Below, one piece after another: positions 43,692 through 52,450 of a stretch of DNA of 64,000 bases. The DNA lies in the NCBI GenBank assembly GCA_029027825.1, contig CP093399.1:1736001-1800000 (forward strand), given 5' to 3'. How positions within the stretch are numbered: the first letter of the stretch is position 1; the number at the start of each line of letters is the position of its first letter. The notes under the pieces were generated by a model that was not told the origin of the DNA, did no database searches, and was given only the letters and a program-made list of their open reading frames with translations. Position numbers and translations under genes: made by a program. This DNA comes from Rs1 sp029027825 (GTDB lineage Bacteria > Pseudomonadota > Gammaproteobacteria > Pseudomonadales > Balneatricaceae).

Positions 43692-44465
43692 CTATCGTTC
43701 CACAAATGCTCGCTCAATCACATAGTGACCTTGTTCGCCACGACGCGCTTCTTCAAATCCTAAATTATCGAGAATGCCACAGAACTCATCTAACATCGCC
43801 GGACTACCACAAATCATAAACCGATCATTCTCAATATCTAAATCAGCAATGCCTAGATCAGCAGTTAATTTACCACTGGTCAGAAAATTAGTCAGCCGAC
43901 CTTGGTTACGAAATTCTTCGCGGGTAACCGTCGGATAATATAGGAGTTTATCGCGAATCATTTCACCAAAATATTCATTCTTAGGTAACTCATTTTCAAT
44001 ATAGTCCAAGTAGGCGAGCTCTGATTTATAACGCACGCCATGAGTCAAAATAACTTGATCATACTGTTCATATATTTCTGGGTCTTTAATAATACTCATA
44101 AAAGGCGCTAAACCGGTGCCAGTACTCAGTAAAAAAAGCCGCTTGCCCGGTAATAAGTAGTCATTTATCAGAGTCCCCGTTGACTTGCGACCGATTAATA
44201 CTTTGTCCCCTACTTTAATATTTTGTAGTTTAGAGGTCAGAGGACCATTTTCCACTTTTATACTAAAAAACTCTAGCACATCTTCATAGTTGGCGCTGGC
44301 GATGCTATAAGCACGCATCAATTTTTTGCCACCTTCCTCTAAACCTATCATCGTAAAATGACCGTTCTTAAACCTAAAACTAGGATCTCGACTAGTGGTA
44401 AAACTAAATAAAGTGTCGTTCCAATGGTGCACACTCAATACTTCTTCTGCGGCTATATTAGACAT
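43692..44465 (-). CDS. fpr: Ferredoxin/flavodoxin-NADP+ reductase (Fpr)
   Basis: 257 residues from the second Met (MSNIAAEEVLSVHHW), which has GAGG 5 bases upstream; the first Met would add ten residues without support. FAD-binding RAYSIAS, NADP-binding TGTGLAPFMSI, FMICGSPAM and the C-terminal AFVER are typical of the bacterial FPR subclass with an extended C-terminal residue stacking on FAD. It supplies electrons to or from flavodoxin/ferredoxin, often under oxidative stress. Confidence 0.95.
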   Translation of the reverse strand: MSNIAAEEVLSVHHWNDTLFSFTTSRDPSFRFKNGHFTMIGLEEGGKKLMRAYSIASANYEDVLEFFSIKVENGPLTSKLQNIKVGDKVLIGRKSTGTLINDYLLPGKRLFLLSTGTGLAPFMSIIKDPEIYEQYDQVILTHGVRYKSELAYLDYIENELPKNEYFGEMIRDKLLYYPTVTREEFRNQGRLTNFLTSGKLTADLGIADLDIENDRFMICGSPAMLDEFCGILDNLGFEEARRGEQGHYVIERAFVER

Positions 44466-44633
44466 TTCATCCTCAATTTCACTGCTGATTAGCACTGAAA
44501 CAGTCGTTCCAGCTCTTAACCTAAACTGTATATTCGTAAAAGTTATAAAAAAATATTTTTTAATGCTTTATTTGATTTTATGCTTAAAAAAGCAATAGTC
44601 AAATAACTTATAATACTAACAATATTCCAGTTA

Positions 44634-44690
44634 GTTACCTCTGCATAACTTACCCAGAGGGTATGATAACTGCGCTCAGTAACCCTACAC
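44634..44690 (+). repeat. Family-2 MITE, left-end fragment
   Basis: GTTACCTCTGCATAACTTAC, then CCAGAGGGTATGATAACTGC and GCTCAGTAA match the left end of family 2; the rest and the right end are missing. The interval 44466-45223 holds this, a Fur-like box and a family-1 relic, and no gene. Confidence 0.65.
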
Positions 44691-44695
44691 TAAAA

Positions 44696-44714
44696 CTAAT
44701 GATAATCATTAAGA
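44696..44714. promoter_or_regulatory. Fur-like box
   Basis: CTAATGATAATCATTAAGA contains the 13-bp palindrome AATGATAATCATT, matching most of the 19-bp Fur consensus. It is about 230 bp upstream of fpr and 510 bp upstream of the chemoreceptor, so its target is unclear; it may be an orphan site. Confidence 0.45.
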
Positions 44715-44942
44715 TTAAATATAGCTAGTTGGTTTTTAGCTATTAACGCGGTTTTTCCTAATCGCCGAAATCGTGAAAAATTTGCAGTGACATGCAAAAA
44801 TTGTTTGTAAAGCAAATAGCAACTATATTTATCGCTCAATGCAGAGCTAGCTGCATTTTTATCTATATATTAATCAACATCCTACACAATAACTCTAATG
44901 TAAAATATTTATTATATATTAATTAAAAATTAGAATTTTATG

Positions 44943-45053
44943 TATGAATGGATTTGCTTAGCAGCTTATCAGGACGCATATGAGCCTGCAGCCAATATTT
45001 TTTATATTCGGTTGTAAAACCAATATCTTATGTTCTAAAACCACTGATCCAGA
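44943..45053 (-). repeat. Family-1 MITE, decayed right half
   Basis: CAGGACGCATATGAGCCTGC, then GTAAAACCAATATCTTATGT and CCACTGATCCAG follow the right half of the long family-1 copy with many substitutions. No second terminus. Confidence 0.55.
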
Positions 45054-45223
45054 TGACTGTTACATTGATAGCAAGGCAACCTTATTTATTTACTTTAGTT
45101 AACCATTATCAATAAACTGTTGTATAGTTGTGCTTAATAACCTGTATATTTATCTTGTATTCATCTTTGTAAATGATTGCATCATCTTTCTACTAATATT
45201 AACTGACACGAAAGGATTAAATA

Positions 45224-46918
45224 ATGTTTAGACAATTTTCTTACTTCACAATAAAAACAAAATTAACCTGCCTGTTTTTAAGTACGCTAGTAATGTTAGT
45301 TTTGTCTTTAACTTATGCACTTTTAAAACTGGACGGAATCGGCCGTGAATTAAAAAGTATTTCAGCTGATATTCATATTACTAGTGCTGTCTCTGAAATA
45401 ACCATCAATCAGCTAGAGCAAGCCGTTTATTTTGAGCGATCTCTACGCTTCGGCCTGGAAATTGAAAAGCACCCAAATGCTAAAGTATCTTTTGAAAATT
45501 CAGTGAGTAGTTTCTATAACTACAACGATAAAGTGAGTAGTGAGTTAAAACAGGGTGAAATATTAGCCCGAGAGCTGGAAACTAATGCACGTACCATAAC
45601 CGAAGCAGAAGAATATCAGCATGTTAAAAAATTACTCATAGAAATTGAGGACCAGCATACTCTATACGTACAACATGCTCAGGCTGTTTTTCTTTTTATT
45701 GAAGAAAGAAAATATAATCAAGCGATGGCTAAATCAGAGCTGTTGGCACATGAAGAAGAAAATTTAGACCGCTCCCTAGAAGTACTATTGTTAGAACTTG
45801 AATCATTTACTGAAGCAGCCGCGAAGAAAGCTGAAGAAGATGAACAAACAGCTTTTAAGTATCTAATTACAATCGCTTTCTTTTCAATTATTACTTTGTT
45901 AAGTATTTCCATACTCATCTCGTCATCCATTACTAGCAGCTTATTAACAGCCTTGCGTGGCGCTGAAGATATCGCAGAAGGTGTATTGAATTCCGAGATC
46001 AAAGTAATGAACAAAGGTAGTGTCGGTAGATTAGAGCAAGCTCTACTTAATATGCGAAATAATTTACGAGAATTAGTCACCGAAATGGCGAGTTCTTCAC
46101 GATCCCTTAGTAGTGCTGCAACAGATTTATCCGCTATATCTACGATTTCAAATGACAGCATCCAAGAGCAAAAAAATAAAATTGTACAAGTAGTCGCTTC
46201 GGTCAATGAATTGTCTTATAGCATTCAAGAAGTAGCTAACAACGCTGCCACTACATCTGAATCAGCAAAGGATGCAAAAAAAGAGGCACATGGAGTCCAT
46301 CAAGTTGTACAGGGGACCATCGAGGCTATTCAAGTGTTAGCCGGTGGGATTGAAGATGCTGCTGATGCCATCAATCAAGTAGGACTAGACAGTAATGCCA
46401 TTGGTAAAGTTGTCGATGTCATCAAAGAAATAGCCGGGCAAACCAATCTATTGGCTTTAAACGCCGCTATTGAAGCTGCGCGAGCTGGAGATAAAGGTAG
46501 AGGGTTTGCGGTGGTCGCCGATGAAGTCAGATCCTTGGCACAGCGAACTCAAGAGTCGACCGCCGAAATAGAAGAGATGATTTCAAATTTACAAAAAGGC
46601 GCCAAAAATGCTATTAATATGATGGAGACGGGTAGAAGCCAAGTTAAGCAGAGTGTCGAACATGTATCACAAGCAGAATTTGCACTGGAGTCTATTACCA
46701 GTTCAGTGGATTCTATCAATCAAAAGAACACCGAAATAGCCACTGCTGCACAAGAGCAAAGTGAGACGTCAGAAGAGATCAACCAAAATATTAGCTTGCT
46801 CTCCGAACTTGCTGAAAAGAGTTCTTGCACGGTTGAACAAACCTCAATCTCTACCAAGAAACTAGCTTCTATGGCGTTAAAATTACAAGATAATATCAGC
46901 CATTTCAAAATCAAGTAA
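45224..46918 (+). CDS. Methyl-accepting chemotaxis protein
   Basis: 564 residues. Membrane anchor at about 11-32, a periplasmic four-helix-bundle-type sensor domain (about 33-205, lacking cysteines and PAS features), a second membrane segment (about 212-235), a HAMP domain (236-290) and a cytoplasmic signalling domain with the tip QTNLLALNAAIEAARAGD and GRGFAVVADEVRSLAQRTQE. GAAAGGA lies 7 bases before the ATG. The ligand is unknown. A 13-bp-stem hairpin follows the stop. Confidence 0.95.
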   Translation: MFRQFSYFTIKTKLTCLFLSTLVMLVLSLTYALLKLDGIGRELKSISADIHITSAVSEITINQLEQAVYFERSLRFGLEIEKHPNAKVSFENSVSSFYNYNDKVSSELKQGEILARELETNARTITEAEEYQHVKKLLIEIEDQHTLYVQHAQAVFLFIEERKYNQAMAKSELLAHEEENLDRSLEVLLLELESFTEAAAKKAEEDEQTAFKYLITIAFFSIITLLSISILISSSITSSLLTALRGAEDIAEGVLNSEIKVMNKGSVGRLEQALLNMRNNLRELVTEMASSSRSLSSAATDLSAISTISNDSIQEQKNKIVQVVASVNELSYSIQEVANNAATTSESAKDAKKEAHGVHQVVQGTIEAIQVLAGGIEDAADAINQVGLDSNAIGKVVDVIKEIAGQTNLLALNAAIEAARAGDKGRGFAVVADEVRSLAQRTQESTAEIEEMISNLQKGAKNAINMMETGRSQVKQSVEHVSQAEFALESITSSVDSINQKNTEIATAAQEQSETSEEINQNISLLSELAEKSSCTVEQTSISTKKLASMALKLQDNISHFKIK

Positions 46919-46929
46919 ACGCAATAACC

Positions 46930-46959
46930 AACTATCACGTTTAAAAAAACGTGGTAGTT
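46930..46959 (+). terminator. Hairpin after the chemoreceptor gene
   Basis: AACTATCACGTTT (930-942), loop AAAA, AAACGTGGTAGTT (947-959): 13-bp stem with one G-T pair, 11 bp after the stop. Only weakly T-rich downstream. Confidence 0.65.
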
Positions 46960-46977
46960 ATCATTACTTCTTATCTT

Positions 46978-47178
46978 GAGGCCTCTGCATAACTTACCCA
47001 GAGGGTATGATACCTGCGCTCGGTAATACGGCGTTAAAAATCGTCTCAATATACTCATTCACACCAGTAATACCCATACAGAAGTGCACACTGTACCAAA
47101 GTCAGGGGATACTAACGCCGCCATCACGCCGGTTTTTACCTGGTATCACCTTCGCTCGCACCGTTATGCAGAGATCTC
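46978..47178 (+). repeat. Family-2 MITE, 201-bp copy
   Basis: GAGGCCTCTGCATAACTTAC at the left and CCGTTATGCAGAGATCTC at the right. The interior has GTAATACGGCG, ATTCACACCAGTAATACCCA and CGCCGGTTTTTACC, shared with the 203-bp copy at 38545 in inverted order, so the full-length form of the family is about 200 bp. No target duplication is visible. Confidence 0.75.
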
Positions 47179-47340
47179 TAAATATATTTTAACTTAATTT
47201 TCTTTGATATTAATCAATCACTAATATCCAGATGACACTGCAAAAATGCTATTATTGTAAATAGCATTTATCCTAGGCTTAAGTGATTAAGCCTAGGGCG
47301 TCTCTGAACAAGTCACTCACTACTCTGACGCACCTAGAAG

Positions 47341-47463
47341 TTATCTGATTAAGGCAATCGTTGCAGGCAAATTGGTTGTCTGGCTAAAGCCATTAACACT
47401 GAACACTAATTTCTCTGTACGTGCCATAAGGTGAGACTTATTCCAAGGTGCTTTAGCAGACGT
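47341..47463 (-). pseudogene. C-terminal gene relic B (unidentified family)
   Basis: Minus-strand codons TSAKAPWNKSHLMARTEKLV then FSVNGFSQTTNLPATIALIR and TAA. It matches relic A at 40619 over TEKLV..VNGFSQT..PA and continues further upstream. It overlaps, in antisense, the region just before the DUF1538 operon. Family unknown. The rest of 47179-47505 includes a hairpin CCTAGGCTTAAGTGATTAAGCCTAGG at about 47272-47297 split over its loop. Confidence 0.45.
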
Positions 47464-47505
47464 TTACCGTTTAATCACACTCCCCCACTTTAAAAGGAAT
47501 TCTTT

Positions 47506-48243
47506 TTGTACAAAACTGCATTTAAATTACTTAGTTTGCTGATAGGCAGTATCCTATCTTTAGCAAATATTATTCTTGTAGTCTTATTTTTTCAGCTAGT
47601 TGTTTTACAACAACCACTGCCCAATGTCAGCCAGCTAATACTGGGGGTGGTCTTTGTTCTTTTAGGGCTGACCTTTTTTATCCATGGTTTAGAACAAGGT
47701 CTGTTTCCGATTGGCGAGTCAATGGCGCATGCTTTTGCCCGCAAAGGTAATGTCTTCTGGTTGCTTACCTTCGCTTTCGCGCTAGGTTTTGGCACGACTG
47801 TTGCCGAACCCGCACTTATTGCTGTTGCAGCAGAAGCCGCTAAGGTGGCCGCCACTGGCGGCATGATTGACTCATCAACTGCCGCTATGTCTGAATACGC
47901 CAACGGTCTGCGCTACAGCGTGGCCTTAAGTGTCGGACTGGCGATACTGTTAGGAGTATTGCGAATTATCAAAGGCTGGCCAGTACAGTGGTTTATCATT
48001 GGCGGTTACTTGCTGGTTGTTATAATGACTGGTTTTGCCCCCCCTGAAATCATCGGTATCGCCTACGATTCCGGTGGGGTAACCACCTCAACCATCACCG
48101 TTCCTCTGGTCACCGCACTGGGTGTTGGGCTGGCTTCATCCATTAAAGGTAGAAACCCGATGACTGATGGTTTTGGCTTAATCGCACTCGCCTCGTTAAC
48201 ACCGATGATCTTTGTCATGGGCTACGGGATGATAATACTATGA
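47506..48243 (+). CDS. DUF1538 membrane protein A (UmpA-like)
   Basis: 245 residues with about six to seven membrane segments. DUF1538 landmarks: FFIHGLEQGLFPIGESMAH, GFGTTVAEPALIAVAAEAAK, YDSGGVTTSTITVPLVTALG and RNPMTDGFGLIALASLTPMI. Starts at TTG with AAGGA about 8 bases upstream. Paired with a second DUF1538 gene through a 4-bp ATGA overlap. As I recall, such pairs (UmpAB of Halomonas) were reported as two-component Na+(Li+,K+)/H+ antiporters, which would fit a marine host; transport is otherwise only inferred from topology and the PII/CBS neighbours. Confidence 0.85.
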   Translation: MYKTAFKLLSLLIGSILSLANIILVVLFFQLVVLQQPLPNVSQLILGVVFVLLGLTFFIHGLEQGLFPIGESMAHAFARKGNVFWLLTFAFALGFGTTVAEPALIAVAAEAAKVAATGGMIDSSTAAMSEYANGLRYSVALSVGLAILLGVLRIIKGWPVQWFIIGGYLLVVIMTGFAPPEIIGIAYDSGGVTTSTITVPLVTALGVGLASSIKGRNPMTDGFGLIALASLTPMIFVMGYGMIIL

Positions 48244-49040
48244 TATTCAGCGATATTATTTATCAGGTGTACCAAACCACAGTGAGCACTTTCACTGATG
48301 TATTGCCGATTGTCGCGATTTTATTTGGCTTTCAATTCGCGGTTATTCGCAAGCCAATGCCCAATTTAGGCCGGGTTATTATGGGCTTTTTCTGGGTGCT
48401 GATCGGCCTGTCGCTATTTTTGATCGGTCTTGAATGGGCTCTTTTTCCGATCGGAAAACTCATGGCCCAGCAATTAACCGATCCGGTTTTCTTAGCGGGA
48501 GATAACCTCGAAGCCATTGCCAACCTCACATGGTCAGATTATTACTGGGTATATTTGTTTGCCTTCCTGATCGGATTTGCCACGACGATCGCCGAACCTT
48601 CACTAATCGCGGTGGCTATTAAAGCTAACGAGGTTTCCGGTGGAGCGGTTGGTGTCTGGGGATTGCGTTTGTCTGTCGCACTAGGCGTAGCTATTGGTAT
48701 TTCACTGGGCTGCTACCGTATAGTGGTGGGTGACCCCATTCACTATTACATCATGGCAGGTTATGTGATTGTGATCGGCCAAACCATGATTGCCCCGAAA
48801 TTGATCATCCCCTTAGCCTATGATTCAGGCGGTGTGACCACCTCCACAGTCACAGTGCCGTTAGTTGCTGCACTCGGACTGGGACTGGCTGGAACTGTCC
48901 CAGGAAGAAACCCCTTAATCGACGGCTTTGGTTTAATTGCTTTTGCCAGTCTGTTCCCGATTATTTCAGTGATGGCCTATGCACAAATTAGTGAATCACT
49001 TAGTAAAAGAGCGCAAAAAAAGTCACAGCAACACACTTAA
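48240..49040 (+). CDS. DUF1538 membrane protein B (UmpB-like)
   Basis: 266 residues, about seven membrane segments, clearly homologous to the preceding protein: LIGLEWALFPIGKLMAQ, GFATTIAEPSLIAVAIKANE, YDSGGVTTSTVTVPLVAALG and GRNPLIDGFGLIAFASLFPI. The repeated EP, DSGGVTTST and GRNP motifs in both proteins suggest the two halves of one pore. It starts inside the stop of gene A and is followed after 12 bp by a PII-like gene. The C-terminus is basic (KRAQKKSQQHT), cytoplasmic if topology follows the positive-inside rule. Confidence 0.85.
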   Translation: MIFSDIIYQVYQTTVSTFTDVLPIVAILFGFQFAVIRKPMPNLGRVIMGFFWVLIGLSLFLIGLEWALFPIGKLMAQQLTDPVFLAGDNLEAIANLTWSDYYWVYLFAFLIGFATTIAEPSLIAVAIKANEVSGGAVGVWGLRLSVALGVAIGISLGCYRIVVGDPIHYYIMAGYVIVIGQTMIAPKLIIPLAYDSGGVTTSTVTVPLVAALGLGLAGTVPGRNPLIDGFGLIAFASLFPIISVMAYAQISESLSKRAQKKSQQHT

Positions 49041-49052
49041 TGGATAGAAAAT

Positions 49053-49403
49053 ATGCACTTTAAATTAATCATTGTCTTTAACCAAGACGATAAGACCAAC
49101 GAAATAATGGCTGCTGCACGTGAAGCGGGAGCAACTGGCGCGACTATCATTAACAATGCTCGAGGCGAAGGTCTCAAACAACCCACCACCTTTTTCGGCT
49201 TAACTTTAGAGAGCCAACGGGATGTGTTGCTGTTTGTGGTTGAAGAACATTTGAGTCGCCACATTCTGGAAACTATTAACTCTGTCGGTCATTTTGATGA
49301 AGAGCCCGGCACCGGTCTGGCGATTCAAATAGATATCGAAGATGCAGTAGGTATTAAACACCAAATAGACCATCTCATTCCAACAGTGGAGACTGAACTG
49401 TGA
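49053..49403 (+). CDS. PII-like signalling protein
   Basis: 116 residues with a ferredoxin-like PII fold: FKLIIVFNQDDKTNEIMAAA, REAGATGATIINNARGEG, and the C-terminal VGHFDEEPGTGLAIQIDIED. It lacks the T-loop Tyr51 uridylylation signature of GlnB/GlnK and belongs to the PII-like group found next to transporters, where nucleotide or bicarbonate binding gates the partner. Its position between DUF1538 genes and a CBS gene implies control of that transporter. It overlaps the next gene by GTGA. Confidence 0.85.
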   Translation: MHFKLIIVFNQDDKTNEIMAAAREAGATGATIINNARGEGLKQPTTFFGLTLESQRDVLLFVVEEHLSRHILETINSVGHFDEEPGTGLAIQIDIEDAVGIKHQIDHLIPTVETEL

Positions 49404-49801
49404 ACCCTGCAAAAGTAATTAAAGCGACCGACGTGATGTCTAGCAACTTTGTGATGCTCGACGGTATGAGTACCGCCCGTGAGGCGATCAATGCAATGCG
49501 TGATAAAAATACCGATGTTGTGATTGTCAATAAACGCACTGAGCACGACGCCTACGGTATCGTGGTATTGGCAGATATTGCCAAGCATGTACTAGCCAAA
49601 GATCGCGCCCCTGAACGGGTTAATATTTACGAGATCATGGCTAAACCCATTATCTCGGTGCCCCCGCAAATGGATATACGCTATTGCGCGCGCCTGTTCG
49701 ATAAATTTGCTCTAGCCTACGCCCCTGTAGTTGAAAACGAACAAGTTCTCGGACTAGTAGGCTATCGTGAAATAGTATTGCACGAATTAGCGGCTGATTA
49801 A
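49400..49801 (+). CDS. Two-CBS-domain protein
   Basis: 133 residues made of two CBS motifs: VMSSNFVMLDGMSTAREAIN to AYGIVVLADIAKHVLA, and IMAKPIISVPPQMDIRYCAR to VLGLVGYREIVLHELA. Tandem CBS modules bind adenine nucleotides and sense energy state or c-di-AMP. GTG start overlapping the PII-like stop (4 bp) shows tight coupling. A regulatory subunit of the DUF1538 system is the likely role. A 9-bp hairpin (49837-49868) without T-tract follows. Confidence 0.88.
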   Translation: MNPAKVIKATDVMSSNFVMLDGMSTAREAINAMRDKNTDVVIVNKRTEHDAYGIVVLADIAKHVLAKDRAPERVNIYEIMAKPIISVPPQMDIRYCARLFDKFALAYAPVVENEQVLGLVGYREIVLHELAAD

Positions 49802-49910
49802 AAAGTTCTTGTTGCAGCTACCAATATAAAGACACTACTCTCATAGCTCAGTAATGGTTTATGAGAGTCCCGCCCAAAAAGCACTCTTTAATCATTTCAA
49901 TAAGCTCATA

Positions 49911-50069
49911 CCTGAATCCGTGATTTCAAAGTAAATACAGAGTGCAATATATTGGTTTCACAGCGGAATTGAAAAATTTAACTGCACCCATAGGTTCAGA
50001 GGCTATTTTTCTAGCCGCTGTAGAACCAAGAGTTTGCGCTATGTGGTGCAGTGAAGTCTCTGATTCAGG
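49911..50069 (+). repeat. Family-1 MITE, complete short copy
   Basis: 159 bp, same orientation as the copy at 849 and very similar to it. Exact 5-bp direct repeat TCATA on both sides (49906-49910 and 50070-50074). The insertion ends about 80 bp before the U32 start, so it forms part of that gene's leader region. Confidence 0.87.
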
Positions 50070-50152
50070 TCATAGAGAGATGGCTTTAGCTGGCTCTTCC
50101 AGCTAAAATGCCAGCCCAATTATATACTCAAGAATTAGGTATCTCGCATTAT

Positions 50153-52450
50153 ATGAGCACAGTTACTCAAAAGATCGAATTATTAGCCCCTGGTGGTGAT
50201 GTTGAAGCAATCAAGGCGGCGATTGTCGCAGGTGCCAATGCGGTATATTGCGGCCTCGATACCTTTAATGCGCGCAACCGCGCCGCCAATTTATCTTTTA
50301 CGGAACTGACCGGTATTTTGCGGTTGGCTCACAAGTATAATTGTGAAGTTTTTCTGACCATTAACGTGGTTATTCTTGAGCAGGAAATGGCTGGCTTATT
50401 TAAACTGCTAAATAAGTTAGTTAACACGCGTATCGACGGCATCATAGTGCAAGATTTGGCACTGTTTAACTTAGTTAAAAAACACTTCCCAAGTTTAGAC
50501 ATTCACGCTTCTACGCAGTTGACCACGCACAACCGCGGGCAAATTTTATTCTTAAAGCAAGCGGGTGCCTCACGCGTTAACTTATCCCGCGAATTGAATA
50601 TTTCAGAAATAAAATCGTTAACCACTCTCGCCCATGAGCAGAAAATGTTATCGGAAGTATTTGTGCACGGCTCTCTTTGCATTGCTTTTTCCGGCCAGTG
50701 TTATTCCAGTTCGGTCAGTGTTGGTAACTCTGGCAACCGTGGTCGTTGTAGCCAAGCTTGTCGCGATGAATACGAGCCAGGTAAAGCCGGTAATAAATTC
50801 CCACTTAATTTAAAAGATAATTCGGCGTATTTTGATCTGCCACAACTGGTCGAAGCCGGTGTCGACTCCTTAAAAATTGAAGGTCGTATTAAAGGCGCTC
50901 ACTACGTTTATACCGTGGTCGATAGTTGGCGGAAAAATGTTAATCAGTTTATAGAAACCGGAAAGTTGCGCGAAGATGATTCTAATTTACATAAAGTATT
51001 TAACCGCGATTTTACTAATTCCTTCTTAACCGGGAATTTAAGCAAGGATATGTTTATTGACAATCCTCGCGATCACAGCGTGACCCATGCGATTTCCAGC
51101 AGTAACGCTATATCTGTGGTGCAAGTTCAAGAAGTGACCCAAACCCTGTATACCGATAAACAGGCACTAGGCGCCACACTTGAGGATAAGATCAAATACC
51201 TCAGCATTGCCAAACAAAATATCAGCATCAGCTTTTCAGGCCAACTTGAGCAACCTTTAACGGTCACAGTGATCATTGAAGAGAACGCCAAGAACACTCA
51301 TCTACCGATTATTGTCAAATCCACATCCAAGTTGATTCGCTCTGAAAAATCTCCATTAGATCAAACAATATTAGCGAAACGTTTTAAAAGTTTTAACAAT
51401 TCAGACTATCTGATCGAACATTTTGACTGCAGTGAGCTGGCCGAGGGACTGGGCATCCCCTTTAAAGAATTAGCCGCCTTAAAGAATCAAGTGGCCTATC
51501 ACTTAAACGATGACCGAGAGATCATCGCGCCGGTTGATTTACCTAAACTGGTATCGCAACCTAAGCTGAGCAATCAGCAACTAGGCAACAAACCGACACT
51601 GTCTATTTTGATCAGTGATGAAAAAGATTTTTATCTGGCCGATGAAACGGATGCGGATGTCTATTTCAAACTGCCGGAGAGTTACAAAAAAGGGTCGCCA
51701 AAATACAGCGATATACTCAACGCAAACCCTAAACTTATCCCATGGTTCCCCGCGGTACTGATTGGTAAAGACTATATCGAAGCCGTGAAAATTCTAGAGC
51801 AAGTTAAGCCACAAAAAATTGTCAGCAACAATACCGGTATTGCCTATGTAGCCAAGCAAATGGGGATTGAGTGGATTGCTGGACCGTTTTTAAACACCAC
51901 TAACTCTTATGCCTTAATGACTTTGCAAGAAGAGTTAAATTGCGCGGGCGCATTTATTTCTAATGAAATCAATCGCCAGCAAATCAAAAACATTGCCCGC
52001 CCGAAAAACTTCAAAATGCTGTACAGCATCTATCACCCGATATTGATGATGGTCAGCCGCCAGTGTTTCTTCCAGCAGACCGTCGGTTGTAAGAAGCCTA
52101 CCATCGAAGATGGCTGTATGCTCAAGTGCACTAAAGCTACCACGATCACCAATGTCAAAGGAGTCTCCTTTGCGGTGGACAAACAGAGAGGCGGCTACCC
52201 GAGCATCTACAACCATGAGCAATTCTTAAATCTAGATATAATCAACGACTTAGAACATGTATTTGATGAATTTTTTATCGATCTGACCAATATTGGCAGT
52301 GGTTCGAAAGAAGAATTAAATAAGCTGCAACTGCTCAGACATTTTGAAAATGCACTCAGTATGGATAGCCAAATATATACGGATGCACAGGCCCACCTCA
52401 GCAGTATGGTCACCATTAAAACCAACGCCCAGTACACCCAAGGTCTATGA
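50153..52450 (+). CDS. U32 peptidase-family protein (RlhA-like, long form)
   Basis: 765 residues from MSTVTQKIELLAPGGD; an in-frame ATG at 50108 adds 15 residues not seen in the family, and neither start has a clear Shine-Dalgarno. U32 signatures: ELLAPGGDVEAIKAAIVAGA, NAVYCGLDTFNARNRAAN, HASTQLTTHNRGQ, VFVHGSLCIAFSGQCYSSS, GRCSQACR and GVDSLKIEGRIKGAHYVY. The cysteine cluster C-x5-C...C-x3-C binds iron-sulfur in RNA-hydroxylating members such as RlhA (23S C2501). More cysteines (RQCFFQQTVGCKKPTIEDGC) occur in the C-terminal half, so this may bind two clusters. It is about 100 residues longer than RlhA; the exact RNA target is unknown. Overlaps the next gene by ATGA. Confidence 0.85.
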   Translation: MSTVTQKIELLAPGGDVEAIKAAIVAGANAVYCGLDTFNARNRAANLSFTELTGILRLAHKYNCEVFLTINVVILEQEMAGLFKLLNKLVNTRIDGIIVQDLALFNLVKKHFPSLDIHASTQLTTHNRGQILFLKQAGASRVNLSRELNISEIKSLTTLAHEQKMLSEVFVHGSLCIAFSGQCYSSSVSVGNSGNRGRCSQACRDEYEPGKAGNKFPLNLKDNSAYFDLPQLVEAGVDSLKIEGRIKGAHYVYTVVDSWRKNVNQFIETGKLREDDSNLHKVFNRDFTNSFLTGNLSKDMFIDNPRDHSVTHAISSSNAISVVQVQEVTQTLYTDKQALGATLEDKIKYLSIAKQNISISFSGQLEQPLTVTVIIEENAKNTHLPIIVKSTSKLIRSEKSPLDQTILAKRFKSFNNSDYLIEHFDCSELAEGLGIPFKELAALKNQVAYHLNDDREIIAPVDLPKLVSQPKLSNQQLGNKPTLSILISDEKDFYLADETDADVYFKLPESYKKGSPKYSDILNANPKLIPWFPAVLIGKDYIEAVKILEQVKPQKIVSNNTGIAYVAKQMGIEWIAGPFLNTTNSYALMTLQEELNCAGAFISNEINRQQIKNIARPKNFKMLYSIYHPILMMVSRQCFFQQTVGCKKPTIEDGCMLKCTKATTITNVKGVSFAVDKQRGGYPSIYNHEQFLNLDIINDLEHVFDEFFIDLTNIGSGSKEELNKLQLLRHFENALSMDSQIYTDAQAHLSSMVTIKTNAQYTQGL

